From contig CM059587.1 in NCBI GenBank assembly GCA_030407085.1, positions 17,705,001-17,769,000 of the forward strand: 64,000 nucleotides of DNA, read 5' to 3'. The DNA comes from Trichopria drosophilae (Eukaryota > Arthropoda > Insecta > Hymenoptera > Diapriidae). How positions within the stretch are numbered: position 1 is the stretch's first letter; every line of letters begins with the position of its first letter. Below the pieces are notes generated by a model. It did not search any database, was not told where the DNA came from, and saw only the letters and a list, made by a program, of their open reading frames with translations. The position numbers and the translations under genes are program-made. Of the stretch, positions 1 through 9,649 are shown one piece after another.

Positions 1-444
1 CAAGGTCAGGTTAGGTTTTCTAGGTAGAAACCTCCTTTTTTTTATACCGGCAATCGAAAGAGCGGGAAATTTTATGTTTAAATATGAAAACTAAGTTATA
101 GATAGTTTTTGATCTTGAGGGCCACTCTAAGGTCATTTAAGCCTGAGCAAGATCTGGAAAAATAACTAATAATTTTAACAAAGCGTATTTTGTTGTGACC
201 TGGAGCATGACATTGATGATGACCTTCAAGTTTCTTTCAAAGTCAACTTTTTTTATTTACTTTTAGCATTATCTAGACCTTGCTCGAGTTTAATAATGGC
301 ATTGAAAGTCAATCTCAAGGTCAAATTACTGGTCACCGCCGAATTCCTCATTGAAAATTACTTCAGAAATGAACTTGATCTTTTTCAAAAATATTTTACA
401 TTAGAAAATATTTAGCCGTCTCGGGACTTAATTGACACCCTGTA
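1..444. mobile_element. Truncated mariner-like foldback element at the left edge
   Basis: The right end reads GACACCCTGTA and is followed by TA, resembling Tc1/mariner-type ends (TACAGGGTGTC in reverse). The body holds several AAGGTCA/TGACCTT words (14, 131, 212, 318). The left end lies outside the window. Confidence 0.45.
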
Positions 445-605
445 TATACTTACGATTATTTCCCGCTTCGATATTGTCCTTGATTTAACATGTAAAGGTT
501 GTACTTCTAACGCTTGCAGAATACGGCTGCTGGGAAGGATGAATATTTTTTATATTTTCTTTAATATGAATTCTTCTATATATCTAAAATACCTTTTATG
601 TACGT

Positions 606-740
606 CTTTTCGGTGCGTAAAGTAAACTTTACGCACTCGATTATACTTTACGCACGAAAAAGCCGCACGTAAACAATATTTCGGCACACGTGTGTGTGTG
701 TAAAGTTCTTTACGCATACGCCCTTGTATCGAAAACTACT
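606..740. repeat. GCGTAAAG palindrome array, copy 1
   Basis: GTGCGTAAAGT (613-623) and ACTTTACGCAC (626-636) form a near-perfect palindrome. Further CTTTACGCAC and GTGTGTAAAGTTCTTTACGCA units follow. The right end TACGCCCTTGTATCGAAAA resembles, in reverse, the left end of the 1979 copy (TTTTTGTATCAAGGGCG). Confidence 0.55.
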
Positions 741-744
741 ATTT

Positions 745-1978
745 TATAACATTTTTCTAGATTTTTAATTAATTTCTGAAGATAGTACCACTACAGGACA
801 GAACACGTTAAATTATAAATTTATTATATTAATATTTTATAATTTTTTTAAAACTGTTCTCTTTCAATTTACTTCATTTTATCCAGGACTTTTAAAGCTA
901 AACTTATATATTATATTTATTCAAAAGTAAGGTGTACACTTTTATGTACAATTCAGAAATATACACTTAATTTTATTTTTGAAGAAAACATAAAATTACT
1001 GAACTAAGATACAAACTTTCACTTCGTATTATTTTTTTACGATAGTAATTCAATCTAATTTAAAAAAAATGTATTAAGTAGCAGATGCACATCTTAAGTT
1101 AAATATTATTTAGGAGCTACACAATGTATTAAATAACATTTTCTGGACACTGCACTTTTGTCATGGCATAAATTAGTAAACAGTAGAGCACTACTATACA
1201 CAAACAATTCAAAATGACCGGATTCAATGAAAGTGAAAGAATGTCAAACAAGCAATTTGTTGAAAAATATATTAATGAAAAAAAAATCTGAACAAAACTA
1301 CAGCACAAGATTATTGTATAGTCCTTGATAAAACATATGGTTTGTGATACATGGCGTTTAGAGAATTTTATAGATTTATTGACCAATATTTAGAGAGTTC
1401 CACTATTTGCTATTAGTTTTTAATTTTATTCCCATTTCATAGCAGTGCTGGCTGCATTTATATGCGTTCTTTTTTTACAAATAGAACGTGCGAAAGTAGA
1501 TTTGTTGACGCATTTCTCGCTCGATTTATTTGTAGACTCGTTAAATACTGCTGACTATGCACATACGAGCATTTACTTTTCAAATATTCAAATTTCTACA
1601 TCCGAGTTTCGTATATGCATCATCGATTGCATTTTGGTCAGTGCCGAATATATATTTTTATTGTTAAAAATAACAGTAGACCACTCATTATTTACAACTG
1701 CCGTATTTGAAAAATGTTTTTTGTTTCAATTTTCCTCTTCAATTTGTTTCAACTTTTTCATTGCGGAATCGTTTGAATCAGTGGAGAACTGATGTTAATT
1801 CTTGACTTGAAATGTTAAAACAAGGAGAGTCTCTTTATACCTTGATAGATAATAATTGTATTTTATTTAATAATTATATTTCATCTTATCAAAATTAATG
1901 TCCCAAAGCTTCGTTTCACTCCAAAACATTTTTCTTAATAACAATACAAATAAATACGAAGGCAAGCAGAAATAGTTA
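745..1978. other. AT-rich stretch, nothing recognised
   Basis: Small open frames on both strands have no splice or motif support. Confidence 0.5.
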
Positions 1979-2271
1979 TTTTTGTATCAAGGGCGTAAAA
2001 TAGAGTTTTACGCCTCGACAATAGAACCCGAGAGACGGCAAAGCCGGCTCGAGGTTCATGAGGGTGAAAATTCTACGCCTGAGATTCAAACATTGTTTTT
2101 TGATGCAGTAGGCGTAAAATTTTGTACGCCTCGATTTTGCGGACCTAAAATGCCAATTTCACGCCTCCGTGGGCGGAAAATTTATTTTACGCCCCAGAAG
2201 GCGTGAAATAGGGGTTTTACGCCTGCAAATGAGGGCGTAAAATGACTATTTTACGCCTACTGCATCAAAAA
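1979..2271. repeat. GGCGTAAAAT palindrome array, copy 2
   Basis: At least five units of the form GGCGTAAAA...TTTTACGCC occur at 1992-2014, 2111-2130, 2170-2194, 2199-2224 and 2233-2258. The ends TTTTTGTATCA and TGCATCAAAA are related inverted sequences. An internal TTTTTTGATGCAGTAGGCG (2098-) pairs with the right end, so the element can fold at two scales. It has no coding capacity of its own. Confidence 0.65.
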
Positions 2272-2676
2272 TATTATTATCTTTAATAAGAATATCGCTC
2301 CTAAGCAATGAAATATCTCGAATTCACTAACAGATGTTATTATATTCGAACATCTTAGACAATATGATATTTAATCTAAAACCATAACAAATATTCAGGC
2401 GTTTTGTAAGTTATTAATAACACGTGTAAATATAATGTCATACTATGCCAAGTGTTCATTTTCGTGACTATCAGCCATCTGATTTAAGTAGTTCAATCTA
2501 TTTGTTCAACTATTATTTAGGATCTGTATATCAGCGATCATCATCAAGTTAGGTTAGACCGACTTTCCAGCAATCTGTCTCTGCTACCCCAATACAAAAT
2601 TTTAAATTAATCGAAAGGAATTAGCCATCGCAATAAACAATTTAAAACCCACATATATTATTGGATCAGGCGAGAG

Positions 2677-2819
2677 CCCCCACTCTCGATCACTTCCCAC
2701 TACGACCGCCTACCCCACCACGTTTCACCCGAGCCAGAGTTCTTTGTGCATGCGTACTGAGAGGGATGAATCGTGCGGTGGGGAGAGCGGTCGCAATAAT
2801 ATGTGGTCGAGAGTGGGGA
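2677..2819. repeat. GC-rich inverted repeat (143 bp)
   Basis: Arms of about 55 bp pair across the element: CCCCACTCTCGATCAC against GTGGTCGAGAGTGGGG, and CGACCGCCTACCCCACCACG against CGTGCGGTGGGGAGAGCGGT. It is much GC-richer than its surroundings and may be a small foldback element. Confidence 0.55.
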
Positions 2820-3198
2820 TATAGCGGTTGTTAGCCGACGAAAATCCGAAGTCTTCTTATATAATAATAAGTTATATTCCGAAATTTTGTTAATAAATCG
2901 CAGCCGATAAATTGATCAAGACCTTGAAAATAAAATTCAATCTCAACAATTTTTTAAAAATAAACCTACTTTAACGAATTTATATCTTCCAATTGATAAA
3001 TAATGAACCCATAGCATCTAAACAGTTGAGTCCGTAACAACCCAACGTTCCAGCGACCAGGATTTTGGTTTTAGGAACTAAAGGTTTTGTGTTATGGAAA
3101 TAAATAATGATTAAGGTTTATTGATTGTGAAAAGTTTTTAATTGATCCGTCAGAGGTTATTTACAAAATGTACGCTTGTTATTGAACCAATTTTTTAA

Positions 3199-3350
3199 CC
3201 CTTAATCCCGACTCCATGGTCGTTTTCGACCCAGAGAAAAATTAAATTGTACTTTATAAATGGCACAACTGTAAGCATTTACAAGCGGCAGGACATATTT
3301 GACCCAGGTAGTGGGAGCAAAGGTCTTAAAAAAGCCGTCGGAACTAAGGG
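3199..3350. mobile_element. piggyBac-like MITE, copy A
   Basis: The element begins CCCTTAATCCCGAC and ends GTCGGAACTAAGGG, flanked by TTAA (3195-3198) and TTTA (3351-3354). A second copy in opposite orientation lies at 59616-59768, with the same internal words (GTCGTTTTCGACCCAGAG, TTTGACCCAGGTAGTGGGA). TTAA duplication and CCC-starting ends are typical of piggyBac-type elements. Confidence 0.65.
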
Positions 3351-3722
3351 TTTAGAATATGTTGAAACAAGTTCGTCATTGTTTAATATTAAATCTTGAT
3401 ATTGAAAATATAATCAACAGCGATCAACATGTCGAAAAATGTTAAAATGGCAGTCTTTCCTTTTCGCGTAACATCAGCCGTGAAAATATCGACTCTAAAT
3501 AGAAAAATCTTATTCGAATCCACAATTTCTTTCATTTATATCAAGGAATATAAACAAATTACATAGATATCAAGTATAGATGATAATGGCGGAAACTAAG
3601 TTCGTAATAGCGTCAAAAAATACCCAAATATTTTTGTCATTTCTTATTTCCCTTTGCAAAAGGTCAGTTTCAACTGGTTTCATTGGCAATGCAATTTTTA
3701 AAAAAGTAACATTTCAATAGTT

Positions 3723-4049
3723 TTGAAACGGACAACCGATAATAATCACATTTTTTATGAACTAGAATCGACCAGAGTGATATGCGAATATACTGGCCTG
3801 AATTACATTTTCTTACGAAGATCAGATTTCAATCTCCTTTTAAGCTATACGTTTCGCCCTACCGCACAATTCCTGGAATCGAAAACGTCAAAACTTCCGA
3901 TTCCATTCGGAAATGTTTCGCCGTACAGCCTGGGACGTGCATACGAATTCGTCGAAAACTTCCCATTTTTCCGCAAACCGAAAAGAAAACCAATCTCAAC
4001 CAAAATAGTGTTAATTTGGAAAAGGGCATTTTTTGAAATTTCTCACTGA
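3723..4049 (+). other. Open frame of 108 codons, coding status unknown
   Basis: A plus-strand frame runs from a TTG to TGA, with a second frame open over most of the same stretch. No convincing start, splice site or motif is visible. I do not recognise the product and would not call it a gene. Confidence 0.12.
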
Positions 4050-4159
4050 AAAAGGTGGGTAAAAAGGATATATATTGTAATGTAGTGATTTTTAATATTC
4101 ATATCGGAATATTTGGTTTTTCCTCTCCTATTGAACATTTTTGTTCTATTTTTCTCTCT

Positions 4160-4500
4160 TATTCACTGAGAGAAGTTTAAGATTACAGACTTGCTAGAAG
4201 GGATATTTGCGGTGCAAAACGGGAGATAGCTGCCGTTCGTGGATTAAGATGATGGCTGCCTTAGTTTGGGACAGCAGTTGTCTTATATGTATAAAAAAAA
4301 ATCTATACAGAAAATCATTGTTCCAATAGAAGGGGACGGCAGCCATACAATGTATAAATGGAATGTTGACATAACAAGCGTCTTTTATTTTGGAACCGCA
4401 GCCATCTTAATAGTTATACGGTTATTGTCTTAAGGCATCATAACATCCCTGCTTCGCTATACCCATTGTAGCTGATGTCTTAAACTTTTCTCAATGATAG
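4160..4500. repeat. Imperfect foldback repeat
   Basis: The arms are TATTCACTGAGAGAAGTTTA at 4160 and the complement of TAAACTTTTCTCAATGATAG ending at 4500. An inner pair (TAAGATGATGGCTGCC near 4246, GCAGCCATCTTAA near 4400) adds a second stem. It lies directly upstream of the large foldback at 4690. Confidence 0.45.
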
Positions 4501-4689
4501 AAAAGAATTTTTTTTATTCAGAAAAACTTTAAAATCTGTGTACGTCATAAGCTCTACTTTTTAATTACTGATATCCACTTTATATTCAGCAACCTCCGAA
4601 ACTATTGAATATGTTTACAATATTTTTAAAAATAATTGCCTTGAAAAATTTGTGCTTTATAGAGTTATAGGATACTAACGCCATATTAA

Positions 4690-5863
4690 CCCGTTTCGTC
4701 CTGAAATGCCGTAAATGTTGACTTCTTTTCATCAGGTGCTTTCTTAGAGAAAAAAGTCACTCAACCGTTTTGATATAAGATACCTATTGTATTTTTTCTC
4801 GAAATTTCTAAATCCGGGTTCAAATTGACCATATCTGCCGCCATTTTTTTACTATGGCGGTTTAAACATACAAAAATTTTGAATTTTCAAAAAAATTTCT
4901 TCAAATAATCGTATTTTTTAACAGGAAACTGTGTTCGGAACAAGCTAAGTCTATGTACCTGGTAGAGTAATTAGTTACACTAAAAGATAGGATGATTATT
5001 AATTCTCCATTCACAATGGCGGCTTCAAAATGGCGGTTCTCAGTCAAAATTTTGTTGAAAAATTTCTGGACGACCTAACTCAAAAGCTGCGAGCTTTTAA
5101 AAAAAAATGTTAAGAATGGAAAGTTCTTAGAATTCATTGAGAAATACAGTGGAATTTTTTTAGATTTTTTAAATGAAGTTGTGAGACATTTTTTTTCAAA
5201 ATTTTTTTCAAAATTTTCAAATATTATAGTTTAAGATTTTTCTTTCTCGAATACTATCAACGTTTGGGAAAAAATGCATAGAATAAAAAACTCTTAGAAT
5301 TCATCAGAGAATGCACTAAATTTTGTTCCGAAGTTTTCGAAAAAAAATTACAATTTTGAAAAAAATTTTTCAAAAATTCATTTAAAAAATCTGAAAAAAA
5401 ATCCACTATATTTCTCGGCGAATTCTAAGAATTTTTTATTCTTAGCATTTTTTAAAACAAGCTCATAATTGTTCAGTTAGAGCGTCCAGAAATTTTTCAA
5501 CAAAATGTTCACTGAGAACCGCCATTTTGAAGCCGCATTTTGAATGGTGAATTAATAACCATCCTATCTTTTAGTATAACCATTTACTCCACCAGATACA
5601 GAGATTCAGCTTGATTCGAACACTGCTTCCTGTTCAAAAATACGATTATTTGAACAAATTTTTTCAAAATTCACGATTTTTTAATGTTTAAACCGCCATA
5701 GTAAAAAAATGGCGATAGATATGGTCAATCTGAAACCGGATTTAGAAAGTTCGAGAAAAAATACAATAGGTGTGGTTATATCAAAACGATTGAGTGACTT
5801 TCTGCATGAGAAAGCACCTGATGAAAAGAAGTCAAAATGTAGGGCATTTCAGGACGAAACGGG
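4690..5863. mobile_element. Large foldback element, 1.17 kb near-complete hairpin
   Basis: The ends CCCGTTTCGTCCTGAAATGC and its complement are flanked by TTAA (4686-4689) and TCAA (5864-5867). Both arms carry the same landmarks in mirror order: CCGCCAT/ATGGCGG, AAAAGATAGGATG, the GGCGGCTTCAAAATGGCGG block, and A/T-rich runs at the centre. Pairing continues almost to the middle, so there is no room for a transposase. The open frame at 5709-5903 lies in the right arm and is not a gene. TTAA plus CCC suggests mobilisation by a piggyBac-type transposase. Confidence 0.7.
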
Positions 5864-6086
5864 TCAAAACTCCTATTTTGACAACGACAGTTTCGTCAAC
5901 TGATATGAATTCAACGACCTCGAAAAACCGCATAAAACTTTCAGAAATCAAATAGTATACAATTCATACAATTAAAACTCTTCAAAGGCACAAAAGGGGG
6001 CATATAGAAATAACTTTGTATGGGTCTTTCTGAAGTGGTGACGATATTTTATTAGTACATTATGTGCCAAGGGTGCAATTATCTAT

Positions 6087-6466
6087 CTTCGACGATTGTG
6101 AGGTTTGTCGCCCGAACAAAGAGAGGGTAATAATCACACTCGTCGGAGATCGATATTTCGCCCGTGACCAATATAGTATATTACGATCCTAGGCCAGTAA
6201 AAAAGAAAGTGCTTCAGATCACATGAAATTGTTGGCCGAGGCGAAGCCAAGTCTGACAAACATGTGATCTGAGGCTTTCTTTTTATTGTCCAAGAGCCGT
6301 ATACTATTTTTCTCGACGATAGCCAGAAAACCGCAACTTCGTTTCCCGCAGCGGCCAGGAAGTTGCGGTTTCTGGACGGAGGGCAGAAAATGTATTTTTT
6401 GAAGCGATTGTCGTAGGACTCGATAATTCGCGGCCGAAGGTTTCGCCCTAGGCCGAGAAATCGAGT
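6087..6466. repeat. Cluster of four adjacent hairpins
   Basis: Stem 1 pairs TTCGACGATTGTG (6088-) with CACACTCGTCGG (6135-). Stem 2 spans 6173-6306 with about 50-bp arms ending GCTTCAGATCACATG / CATGTGATCTGAGGC. Stem 3 pairs CCAGAAAACCGCAACTTC (6323-6340) with GAAGTTGCGGTTTCTGG (6359-6375). Stem 4 pairs ACTCGAT with ATCGAGT around 6418-6466. GGCCGA(A/G)G and TTCGCCC words recur between stems. Confidence 0.55.
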
Positions 6467-7260
6467 TTTACGGCCGAAGGATCAAAAAAGTAATTTTATA
6501 GAACAACACGGGAGAATGATGTTCGAAGTAGGTTTCTATGTATCGATAGGGTCGATAGTCAGTTTTTAATATGCTGTCAGTTTGTTTTGTTTCGTTCACG
6601 GGGTAGTTCGCGGTTCGAACACTTTTTCTTATTGTCGCCGATCGGTTTCATAAATATCCTTTCTCCATAAATTGTTGAGCTTTTGTTTATTAGAAATTTC
6701 GCCCGTTCCCAAATACTTATAACAGTAACTGTAAAGTTCTAGACGAACGGTAACTTTAAGATGAAAATACCAGTACTTTCATTCAAAGTTATTGTATATT
6801 AACTGGTATATTTTAACATTCAATGAGCTTTCGTTAACTTGAATAAATCATGATTATGTTTACTCTGTGCGGTTATGGTCGTTAATTATTAAGTTATTCT
6901 GTCTTTTGAACTGCGTAGTGCGCAACATTTCTCAGTTTCCCTCGTTTATTTTCTTTATCGTTTATATTTTCGAGCGAAAAATTCGTAGAAAATTGAACGA
7001 CTGGCGTGTGTATGTTTGTTTATCTCTGTTTCGGCGAAACTGTAAGCACTTGAATATACTGCATGTCACGTAATGATCCAACGTTAATATTTAAAATCCT
7101 TATATTAACTATTAACATAACAAATTTGATAAAATCTGATATTACAGTAACTTTAGGATAAAGTACCTTACCTTAAGTTCAAAATCTAAATTGTATGAGC
7201 TTTACTATGAAGCCATTACATTAACTATAAACAACCATTTCTCTTTTGTAATAACTTCAG

Positions 7261-7365
7261 GGGACAGGCGGAGGAATCAGCAATTCTTTCTTAGATAGTA
7301 AAGTGGATGGTGCAGAGGAATCCAGGAGGGCAAAGGATGGATTCACATTTTCATATAATTTTTAG
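7261..7365 (+). CDS. Candidate terminal exon, 34 codons and TAG
   Basis: A good acceptor (CTCTTTTGTAATAACTTCAG) is followed in phase 0 by 34 codons and TAG. The peptide (GTGGGISNSFLDSKVDGAEE and on) is Gly/Ser/acidic and unlike random AT-rich translation. No upstream exon was located. It could be the 3' end of a plus-strand gene or chance. Confidence 0.28.
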   Translation, partial: GTGGGISNSFLDSKVDGAEESRRAKDGFTFSYNF

Positions 7366-8123
7366 TTTGTGCTAATATTGTTTAACCATAACATTCAGCT
7401 ATTGAGTTTATTTTAACTAAAAGTTCTAGGACTATTTAATAGTATTTCTGGTTAAAATAACTAGATTTCTGATTATTTTAACAATTTTTTAGAGTAGTAA
7501 TTCTTAAATCTTTAATAATGCAAGTTTATTAAGAAAAATATTACTTCACTTTAATTTTAATGTTGTTTTACGTTGTTTTTTCATTGCTTTCTCGACGGAA
7601 TTAACTTTGAATTCTGTAACAATGAAAGTTTTTTATAACATAGTAAACAAACACTCCAAAATAGTTTTGGTACTTTTAATTAACATAACACGTGAAGAAC
7701 TTGATAAATGCTTTGCATTTCGTGAAAGAGTTTTTTTTTTCAAAGATTGATGTGAAATATAAGGAAATATAAAAAATGAAAAGTAAAGAAGAAATTGAGT
7801 AGGATTATAAGCAAAATTTTTTTATTTTTTAATACAATTCAAGTTTGATAGTTTCCATAGTACTCATTAGCTCACACAATTAAATATAACGCTTTGAGTT
7901 TTATATAAATCTTATTTTAAGTTCCAGGCGCGCTCTCTTTCTGACCTCGCTGGAACGACATTACTTTAACCACCTTCACTATAAAGATACGCGAATATGG
8001 TTGGATGATTTCTTTTTAATAGCATGAACTTATGACGTGGTGGATACATGGGAGGTTAGAAGTCGAACTTGCGAGGTTCAGCATTGTCGAGGAAACGGGG
8101 TTGTCTAATTAGGGAAGACTTAC

Positions 8124-8269
8124 TTCATTGATATAATATTTGCGCAAGCGGATAGATGGAAAGAAGGTCGCCACCTTGGGTTCCCTCTGTTTTCTTCGGT
8201 TCTTTCTGTATCAGACTTAAAGTGATGGGGACGAGTGCAAACATTAAAATAAGGGAAAAGACCGGCCAT
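8124..8269 (-). CDS. Candidate exon with ATG and GTAAGT donor
   Basis: On the minus strand ACAATGGCC begins 48 codons ending ATGAA|GTAAGT, leaving two bases. The frame stays open upstream to a possible acceptor CCTTCAG near 8365, so the start is not fixed. The plus strand is also open here, so coding status is uncertain. The peptide is Arg/His-rich in its middle. Confidence 0.2.
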
Positions 8270-8552
8270 TGTTTCACCCGAAAATTGAAAATAAATGCAC
8301 TGATGGAATGCTATAGTTGTGAGGATCAGAAGAATAGTCAATATAGTTATACCATGAGGACTGAAGGTTATACTTTTCAGGGTTAGGAGACAAAATTACC
8401 TTCTTCTGCCTCTCGCAACTGTATTGTTCTATCGATAAAATTGCAGCGAGAATGGATACTTAATCCAATCTGTGCAAGACTTTACATACGTGTAGAAGCA
8501 CCAGCTAGCTCCATCTAGCGCCCTCAGAAGTATTTGTTGTTATAAAAAAATG

Positions 8553-8569
8553 TATATATATATATATAT
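8553..8569. repeat. (TA)n microsatellite
   Basis: An uninterrupted run of about eight TA dinucleotides, near a GCTCCATCTAGCGCCCTC word of a kind often seen in insect repeats. Confidence 0.6.
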
Positions 8570-9289
8570 TGTTTGACCACGAGCGATATTACGTTATTCG
8601 ATTGTAGTCAAATGAAAAGCAAAGCTTGTGGAAATTCAGGTTCCATGACTTTGAATGGGGTTTACATGAAAATATTAAGTGGTAAAGGCATGTAATCGTT
8701 TTGTAGCCTCTGAAAGAACGTTCGAAACAGTCTTTCGAAGGTTAGACTCGGGCAAGGAGAAAATGTGACATAGAAAATCGAGTATCGGAAAAATAAAATC
8801 GTTCACGTGTCAGGAGCGTGAAGCGTGATAGATCGTTTGACGTGAAAATCTGGCGTCACTCCGGCAACTCATCTTCGACGTCTCGCGTCCCTTCGGCGTT
8901 TTCACTTCTTTGGTAAGAGGAAACAGCAGATCTATATACATGCATACACTCAGGTGGAGAGAAAAAGAGTGGAGGTGGAAATTTCTCATACATATGTAGG
9001 AATTCGAACCCCATATATAGCAGAAGCGTCGAGGAATGGCCGATTCTCGAATAATTTATCACATTGGGATCGAAGAATCTCGGCTATTTTAATGCACCTC
9101 TCGAGCACTTCCGAACGCTCCGCCAATTCTCCGCTTCGTTATCAAAGTACATCGTCTCCGTCTACGGCATAATGGAATTTTCGCTGGATCGAATCAGCAG
9201 GATTTGCCCGACTAGGAGAGTAATGCGCTGGGACGACTCTGCGACGTCTTGAGGGCGCTTTCGGGACGCGGTGCTTCCGTCATCATTGA

Positions 9290-9529
9290 ATTAAGAATTT
9301 CAGCTCATTTGCGATTTTAAAATTAGATTTACGAAACTGGGTCGGTGTTTTCGAGTGGTACGACTTCATCCGATTTGTTCTCGAGGTTGACGAACTGCGC
9401 CTATTTTTAGACGATGATGAGCGACGGTGGAAATGCATCATTATTGGAAAGCTGAAAGTCGAGCTGAAATTCATCAACGATAGCTCGCGCACACGGCGGA
9501 ATAACCCAACGACTTTTCGCTGCATGTAG
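9290..9529 (+). CDS. Candidate open frame without ATG start, 79 codons
   Basis: From a TGA at 9287 to a TAG at 9527 the plus strand is open for 79 codons without an ATG start. A possible acceptor (AATTTCAG) ends at 9303. The peptide has an acidic and aromatic stretch (FEWYDFIRFVLEVDELRLFL) followed by a basic one. It lies in the 8.0-9.6 kb GC-balanced island, where several frames on both strands are open, so this may be non-coding. Confidence 0.2.
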   Translation: MKNFSSFAILKLDLRNWVGVFEWYDFIRFVLEVDELRLFLDDDERRWKCIIIGKLKVELKFINDSSRTRRNNPTTFRCM

Positions 9530-9649
9530 TGTGTCATACGCGATGAATGGTTGAAGCTCTACGAACATCCTTGCTTTCAAAAAATTCTTTTGTAGTGTAA
9601 TATAAGGGTTTGACAATTGCAGTTGCTTAGGCAACATTCGCAATTATAT

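Noticed and set aside
1..20. GGTTAGGTT words suggesting insect telomere repeats
   Set aside because: Only isolated TTAGG-like words, no tandem array.
1979..2271. CRISPR-like spaced repeats
   Set aside because: Units are palindromes with irregular spacing and no unique equal-length spacers, in a eukaryotic context.
5709..5903. 64-codon plus-strand open frame
   Set aside because: It lies wholly in the right arm of the 4690-5863 foldback and its sequence is mirrored in the left arm.
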